From contig OZ017804.1 in assembly GCA_963969395.1 (NCBI GenBank), positions 2,170,001 to 2,234,000 of the forward strand: 64,000 nucleotides of DNA, given 5' to 3'. Position numbers and translations under genes: made by a program. The notes under the pieces were generated by a model. It had not been told where the DNA came from. It worked only from the letters and a program-made list of their open reading frames with translations, and made no database searches. This DNA is from Pseudoscleropodium purum. Taxonomy: Eukaryota; Streptophyta; Bryopsida; Hypnales; Brachytheciaceae. Position 1 is the first letter of the stretch, and each line of letters starts with the position of its first letter. Positions 58,475 to 64,000 of this stretch are shown in pieces.

Positions 58475-60724
58475 TTAGTTTAAGTTGATGCAAAGTCTCT
58501 TCCCCTCTTGGATACTCCACTCTAACATTATTTATTGGAGCCCAAAGACCTCTTTTGCTAAGGTAGAGAAAGTCGTAAAGTGGATAATGTTCTATAATAG
58601 TTCTTATATGTTGATGGTGATCATTTATGTCCTAAAATGATCCCCTTGGGAACATGGGAACCATTTTAGAGCCTTGTTTCAATTGTTTGTCTTACCACCC
58701 TCTATCTTAACCTTAAAAAGACATGCCCAATACCATTGATTTCAAGCCTCATTACAATTCCATCATTCTATTTGTTTCCATTTTGCAATTATATATGAAT
58801 GAAAATCATTGTATTTATTTTTCAAAAACAAAGTCATATGTCTACTACAAGTCATTAAAATTTTAAATTTTTGGGAATTTTTTTAAATTATTGTGCATTT
58901 TTCATGAAAAAATGAAGAAAATTCATATCAAATATAGAATATAGTAAAAGAATCTGAAATTTCACCATAGATGTACATTGTAGTGTATAGCATCATGGTA
59001 TAAACCAAATTTATTGCATCACTCTAAAATTTAAAAAAATCAACAAACCATGGTTATATGCCCCCTATATATCCATAGTTCATATTACTATAAAATATTG
59101 AGATTTAGGAATTTTCAAAAATTTCTAATTACAGTTGAAATTGAACTTGATAAACTTTATTTCATTAGTTGAACTCAAATTAAAAAACACATCATTTTTA
59201 TGGCTAAAATTCACATTAAGAATAAATAGTAGGAAATGGCCAAAATACACTACAAAGGTGATCTATAGATAAAGCATCTTCTTCTTTGGAAAAGTCAATA
59301 ATAACATAATGAAGGAATTTTAAATGCTATTAATTGAAAATATATCCAAGCAACTTTTTAAAAATTGGATAAAAAAATGTATTTTTCCCTCCTATAGTCT
59401 TACTTGAAGTCATCTAAAAGATGATTTGCATCTTCATCAACATTTCAAGGTCGATGTCCCTTTAAATCTTCTCAACTACATGGTTGTAGATGGAAGTATT
59501 CTTGTTACAAGAAGAAATCCCTTGAAGAAAAAGTGTGTGTAAAAACTTTCACATAAATCCAATTCACATAGTAGACGATATTGATTTAAAAAAAATTAAG
59601 CATTGAAACTTTGAAATCATTGTTTCATTGTATATTCCATTTAATATTCAAACTTCTCTAAATGCATTGTTTAAGGGACACATAGCTTTGTAAATGCGCC
59701 CTAACATATTTGATTTGTGGAATTTGTTAATCCAGGTAGATTTTACACAACCTTTTTTTTTTTAAGACTATTGCATGAGTTTTTGCAATTAAATAGGTGT
59801 ATTCTATTTGTAAAGAAGAAGATATGATACTCAAAAACATGATTGCACTCGATTGTACAATTTGACTTGAATTCAAATCCACTCAAACTTCTATAAAGCC
59901 TATTGTATGATTACTCATTTAATATGTATTCCAAGGAGGTTGTATTGAAAAACCAAAAGTTCTTACAAATTAAGGTAATCTAGTATTGTAGTGTACTAGT
60001 GTAGACACTAAAGTATCTAAATTTCAAATTTCCAAGGTTAGGAACTAATTAGAGAAAATAAACTCCTGATGTGTTTGTTCTATTCAAGTACATCCTATTG
60101 GTCAAAAGCAACACATTGTCACTAACTTGTCATCTATATTTGGATTGTATTTAGACTACTAGTAATTATAAATTTTGTTAAAATATTAGTTTTAACAATT
60201 ATGTTTGGAATTTTCTCCCCTCAACAATGCAATAAATCATCAAACATCTAGAGTTTTCAAAATTAAATTGATTCTTCATTAGTTCATTTCAATAAGCAAC
60301 TACAAATTTTTTTGAACAAAAACCATATCTAACTTTTTTACATGAATGACATTTACTTTCTTCACCTTTCTTGAATCTTTGAAATTGATGTCTCATGTTG
60401 TCAATGTTTGAGAATTATTAACCCCATTTAGTTAGTCTTTTGATGTCACAATTCTAAACAATGAGCAAAAGAGTTCTAAGAGCTTTTTTGACTACAAAAC
60501 TTTTCATGTATCCAAACCAATGTTTGCTTTTAAAAAAACACAATTGTAAGATGAATTTGATGAAATGAATTATATAATATATATTTGTAGCTATAAGAAA
60601 AAATATGCAAAAATTCAAGAAAAGATTCAAGCACTAAGTAAAGGGGTCAATCAATAGCTATGTAAGGTAGGTACCCCCCAAACCGCCATTTCTTTGCTTA
60701 TGTGCCAAGTTAATATTATTAAAT
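58475..60724. other. AT-rich intergenic DNA
   Basis: No gene or confident repeat seen. Confidence 0.4.
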
Positions 60725-60960
60725 TGGTTAAATTTTCATATTTTCTTGTTAGCACTTAAAGGAGGTTCCAATGCACCATAGAACATGACATTTAAGTACT
60801 GTAATGCAAAAGTTACAAAGGAACAAAGTTTGGTTCTAAACACAATTTCTTCCCCATATAAGTACATAATTGATTTTGGAGATATGCATACAGAGTGAAG
60901 ATGGAGGTTCAGGTTCAGTGGCGCATATTGGGGTGCCCACCTTACCATACCACGGCAAGA
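60725..60960 (+). repeat. Solitary copy of the ~170-bp repeat
   Basis: Carries AAATTTTCATATTTTCTTG, AAAGGAGGTTCCAATGCACCA, AACATGACATTT and ATTGATTTTGGA in the same order as the 10996-11660 array. It is followed, as there, by TGTACCCACCTTAC-like sequence. Confidence 0.75.
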
Positions 60961-61859
60961 CCAGCAGCACTGTACCTTCCGCCACCCAAACTTCGCTACG
61001 CACATTCCTCTGATTCCAAGCATAGATGGTTTGCAGCAACCTCCATCAAATTGTTGTACGATCTTGGTTGTTCAATTGGAACATTCCTAAGATTCTAACT
61101 GGGTTCAGGGACATATTCTATATATTCAATACCATGTCAATTTTAGATACCAGCAAAAGGCACATTTCAGACCTACGCATCTTGGCTTTTCACAAACTCT
61201 GGAAGGCAAATTAAGCGATGATTTCGGCAGGCTAGGGTAGATTTCTTTGATGCTTAGATGCTACCATACTGCATTGCCATATGCTGCGTCAATTCGCCGA
61301 TTGCCTGTCTTTCAGTCACAAACCCTAACAATTATGGGTTTGCCCAGGACTCTTGTTTCAAGAAAAAATAAGAAACGAAACCAAGGGTGGTAAAATTGTG
61401 ATGCTCTAACCCAGAAAGAAGGTTAACTCCGGTTTCAGAGTGGCGTGATTCGGTGAGAGAACAGAGAATATGAAACAACAAAAGGTGAATTGGTAGAACT
61501 GGCGATACCCATTATTTGGCAGCAGCTAGAGGATTGGCGTAATACTTGCACGAATTTGACGATGGATTCCTGTTTGCTAATGATAGTTCTTGAGGGACTT
61601 TTCAGAGGATCAAAGTATATGACATCTGGGATGGAGGGATGAGCTTGGAGCTGTCACAAATTTATATATATATAGCAAGTGTTGTATGGCAAATTTGGTG
61701 GTCTCCAATTTTGTAGGTAAGATTTCTTGCAGGCTCCGCAACGCGAAATGAACTTTATCCACAAGCTTTCGTGCCTTCGAAAGACAGTATCTTGCAAAGC
61801 TTAGCATTACTTAATAGCTGTGCACCGACAGGGGCAGAGACTACCCAACGATTTCAATT
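60961..61859. other. No recognised gene
   Basis: Composition is closer to genic, with short overlapping frames and no motifs. A 5' or 3' flank of an unseen gene is possible. Confidence 0.35.
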
Positions 61860-62036
61860 TGTGAGAGTCCACTTCGACAAGAGAATTCGGTTCAAAAACT
61901 TCAAGAACGTGGAGCACCATATTTCTTTCCTCCTAATCAATTTCAATGTTTGTGAGAGTTCACTTCATTCGTTTAGCAAACCCTGTTCACAATACAAGAA
62001 GATGGAGCACCGTATTTCTTTCCTCCCGCTACAGTA
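61860..62036 (+). repeat. ~88-bp tandem duplication
   Basis: TGTGAGAGTxCACTTC and GGAGCACCxTATTTCTTTCC recur in order at 61860-61945 and 61950-62028, with a diverged middle. Confidence 0.8.
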
Positions 62037-62687
62037 GAACACTTTGCTATGTCACTAGTTGTGTATACATACAAATACCGTAGAAACTTCTCATTTGCTA
62101 GTGAAACTTCGAATTCCGTCATCATCAGTCTCGTCGGATTGACCTTCAAATCTGCAGCGTGTCCCACGCTCGCACCAAGCTTCAAGCCGCGCAGCGCACG
62201 AGGTGCCCATGTGCAGACCGCCATGAATTCATACGAGCCCCCGACAAGCACACGAGCGCTACGGGGAGGTCCTTAGCTTCGGTATCTTCGTCAAATTCGT
62301 GGCGCTCGCAGTCACCTCATATTTGAACCCACGTCCCACTGTAGAGCTGATCCACTGGCTGGGATTTGGTGATCACAGAGGATTCCAATCAACGTAACCA
62401 AATAATTTCATAAAAAAATATTAAAAACGAGTGAATCATTCACCCACTTTGGCACCCACTATTGGCATCAATGTCTCTGTTATTGGGACGAAGTTTTGCA
62501 CTTGTGTGCAAAGCTGTAATCTATCCTGATTTTCAGGAGAAGAAGAACTACATTCCATGTAGGGAGTCACAAAAGCCGGGAGCCCTCAGTCCCCCAACTT
62601 GCTGAAGAAATGCACGTGCACTGGACGGGTTGCTAGCCAAGAATCCTTCACCAAACTTGTTGAAAAATCTTGTGCTTGTACGTCCAA
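62037..62687. other. GC-richer patch, coding uncertain
   Basis: Open minus frames (for example around 62060-62251: FMAVCTWAPRALRGLKLGAS) have gene-like composition, but I recognise no family and see no clear splice structure. Confidence 0.35.
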
Positions 62688-62691
62688 TTAA

Positions 62692-63266
62692 CCCCTAAAT
62701 GCCGGAGGCACCCAAAAGTGGTGTCGACAGTATTTTGAAGTTAAATAAAACCCAACTAGATTTTTATTTTTAGTAGTTTATATTTTTGGAAAACTCTTTG
62801 TGAAGTTTAGTTTTAGCATCAAAAACCCAATCAAAAAAATGAGTGACTATGATTTTTCTATTCAAGATTTTGTGCAAGGGTACCCAATGCAATCTTGAGT
62901 GCCCGCAGTGTTGTGGGCTCTTGAAAATGAGCCTCAAATACACTAGGTCTTGGAGAAAAATTCACATTTGAAATTCATTTAAAATTTTTATAGAAAAGAT
63001 TTTGGAAAATTGTAAATTGATTGGGATTACCCATACTAGGCCCTATAACTTCAAATTTTTTGGTGACCAACTTCAAAGAGTTGACTTACAAAAAGATGAT
63101 TGAAAGATTTCTTGTGTTTTTGTTTTTTTATGTGATCTCTAACATGTTTAGTTTGAATTTGTATGGTTACAATTTTTGAATTGGTACAAATGATCAATAT
63201 ATTGACTTTTTGTTCAATTTTGAATAAATTCTAAAAGGTTGAAAATAGCCCTTGGGCATTTAGGGG
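62692..63266 (+). mobile_element. TTAA element, CCCCTAAATGCC family, 575 bp
   Basis: TTAA at 62688-62691 and 63267-63270. Ends CCCCTAAATGCCGGAGGC and, inverted, CCCCTAAATGCCCAAGGG. Best-preserved member of the family in this window. Interior AT-rich with no coding capacity. Confidence 0.9.
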
Positions 63267-63270
63267 TTAA

Positions 63271-64000
63271 AGGAATGAGTAAGTCTTCCCAAACTTTTTT
63301 AACCTCATTGTGACTTCCACTATTATTAAGTTCACCACAAAAAATGACTTTGGGGATAGAATATTTTCTACTTTTCAAATTTTGTCAACTTCAAGCACAA
63401 GTGTCTAGCAAGTTATTTGTGACTCAATTACAATAATCACCACTAACATCTTCACTCTAATTGGATAAGATAACTCCTAATTTTGACACTATTGAAAAAT
63501 CCACTCCAATAAATTCTTGCCCTAAATATACAAATCCAAAACTTGATGATTAGAGTTCATTTTGAAAACTCCCATAATCCAAATCTTGAAAATTTTCATA
63601 GATTATTTGTACAACATCCAAAAACTACACATTGAGAGAATTTGAAAACCTCTTTCTATTGCCAAGAAGAACCATTCAAATAGAAAATGATAGTTTAAAA
63701 TAGCAATCAAGCACAATTGTTTATTGAAACACTTTTAGATTGTGTGAACATTTCAATAGTATCATGCATTTGCATGCTACCAAAAAATGCACCTTGACCT
63801 AACAAAATTTATTGGGTGTGGAATAAAAAGGAAGTGGATTGAAAGCTACTTGCAAAAGTTTGAGTAGATTACTTACTTGAAAAAGTAAGTGAATACTACA
63901 TTCATTTGACAAAGCTTCTCCTAACATGGTTGCTTGTTGGCTCTAGATAGGAGAGTCTTTGCATTGACAAAAGCTACCTTGAAGAAGATTCTATATTTCA
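63271..64000. other. AT-rich intergenic DNA
   Basis: No gene or repeat recognised up to the right edge. Confidence 0.4.

Noticed and set aside
1..64000. CRISPR arrays, tRNA or rRNA genes, LTR retrotransposons, prokaryotic operons
   Set aside because: No regularly spaced short repeats, no cloverleaf seen by eye, no paired LTRs or reverse transcriptase motifs; gene structure is eukaryotic. A tRNA or retroelement scan could still find diverged cases.

Overview
This window looks like nuclear DNA of a land plant, probably an early-diverging one (moss, other bryophyte or lycophyte/fern). Three things point that way: GT-AG introns in phase-consistent genes, a Gly/Thr/His-rich LEA-like protein, and a decayed ZNF862-like hAT transposase of a type I associate from memory with non-seed plants. 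The DNA is AT-rich and gene-poor. Genes stand out as small GC-richer islands in a sea of decayed DNA transposons. I see no rRNA, tRNA, CRISPR, prokaryotic operon or recognisable LTR retrotransposon.

Genes I can support: (1) 1-1958, minus strand, at least four exons of an acidic protein that runs off the left edge; a possible further exon lies at 3821-4023. (2) 21646-22766, plus strand, a complete two-exon LEA/dehydrin-like gene of 256 residues. (3) 41345-43507, minus strand, two exons encoding a universal-stress-protein (USP)-like domain of the kind found at the N-terminus of plant USP/receptor-like kinases, with no kinase domain visible downstream. (4) 44778-44951, minus strand, a plastid-transit-peptide-like exon whose expected ATG is TTG. 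(5) 39047-39305, plus strand, a RING-finger coding region broken by a frameshift.

Mobile DNA fills most of the rest. It includes a long broken hAT transposase (31.1-33.8 kb); a 179-bp hAT MITE with Ac-like ends and an 8-bp target duplication (46.17-46.35 kb); a 163-bp CACTA MITE (53.95-54.11 kb); two MITEs with GAGCATYCCCACC ends and TAA duplications (4.2 and 28.6 kb); a PIF/Harbinger transposase fragment folded into a 0.5-kb hairpin (48.0-48.5 kb); a cluster of four related MITEs at 6.2-10.5 kb; and at least seven elements or fragments bounded by TTAA, one of them a 1.86-kb near-complete palindrome (36.06-37.93 kb).

Other structure: a 1-kb direct duplication (2.1-3.1 and 12.6-13.6 kb), a ~170-bp tandem array (11.0-11.7 kb) with solitary copies at 27.5 and 60.7 kb, two elements with 200-300-bp terminal inverted repeats (24.0-26.5 and 55.6-57.65 kb), and a degenerate 12-bp repeat block inside the second. 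The strongest candidate for something little described is the set of TTAA-bounded elements with CCCCTAAA-type ends, because TTAA-targeting DNA transposons are not typical of plants. All identifications come from reading the sequence and family knowledge; no database search was possible.
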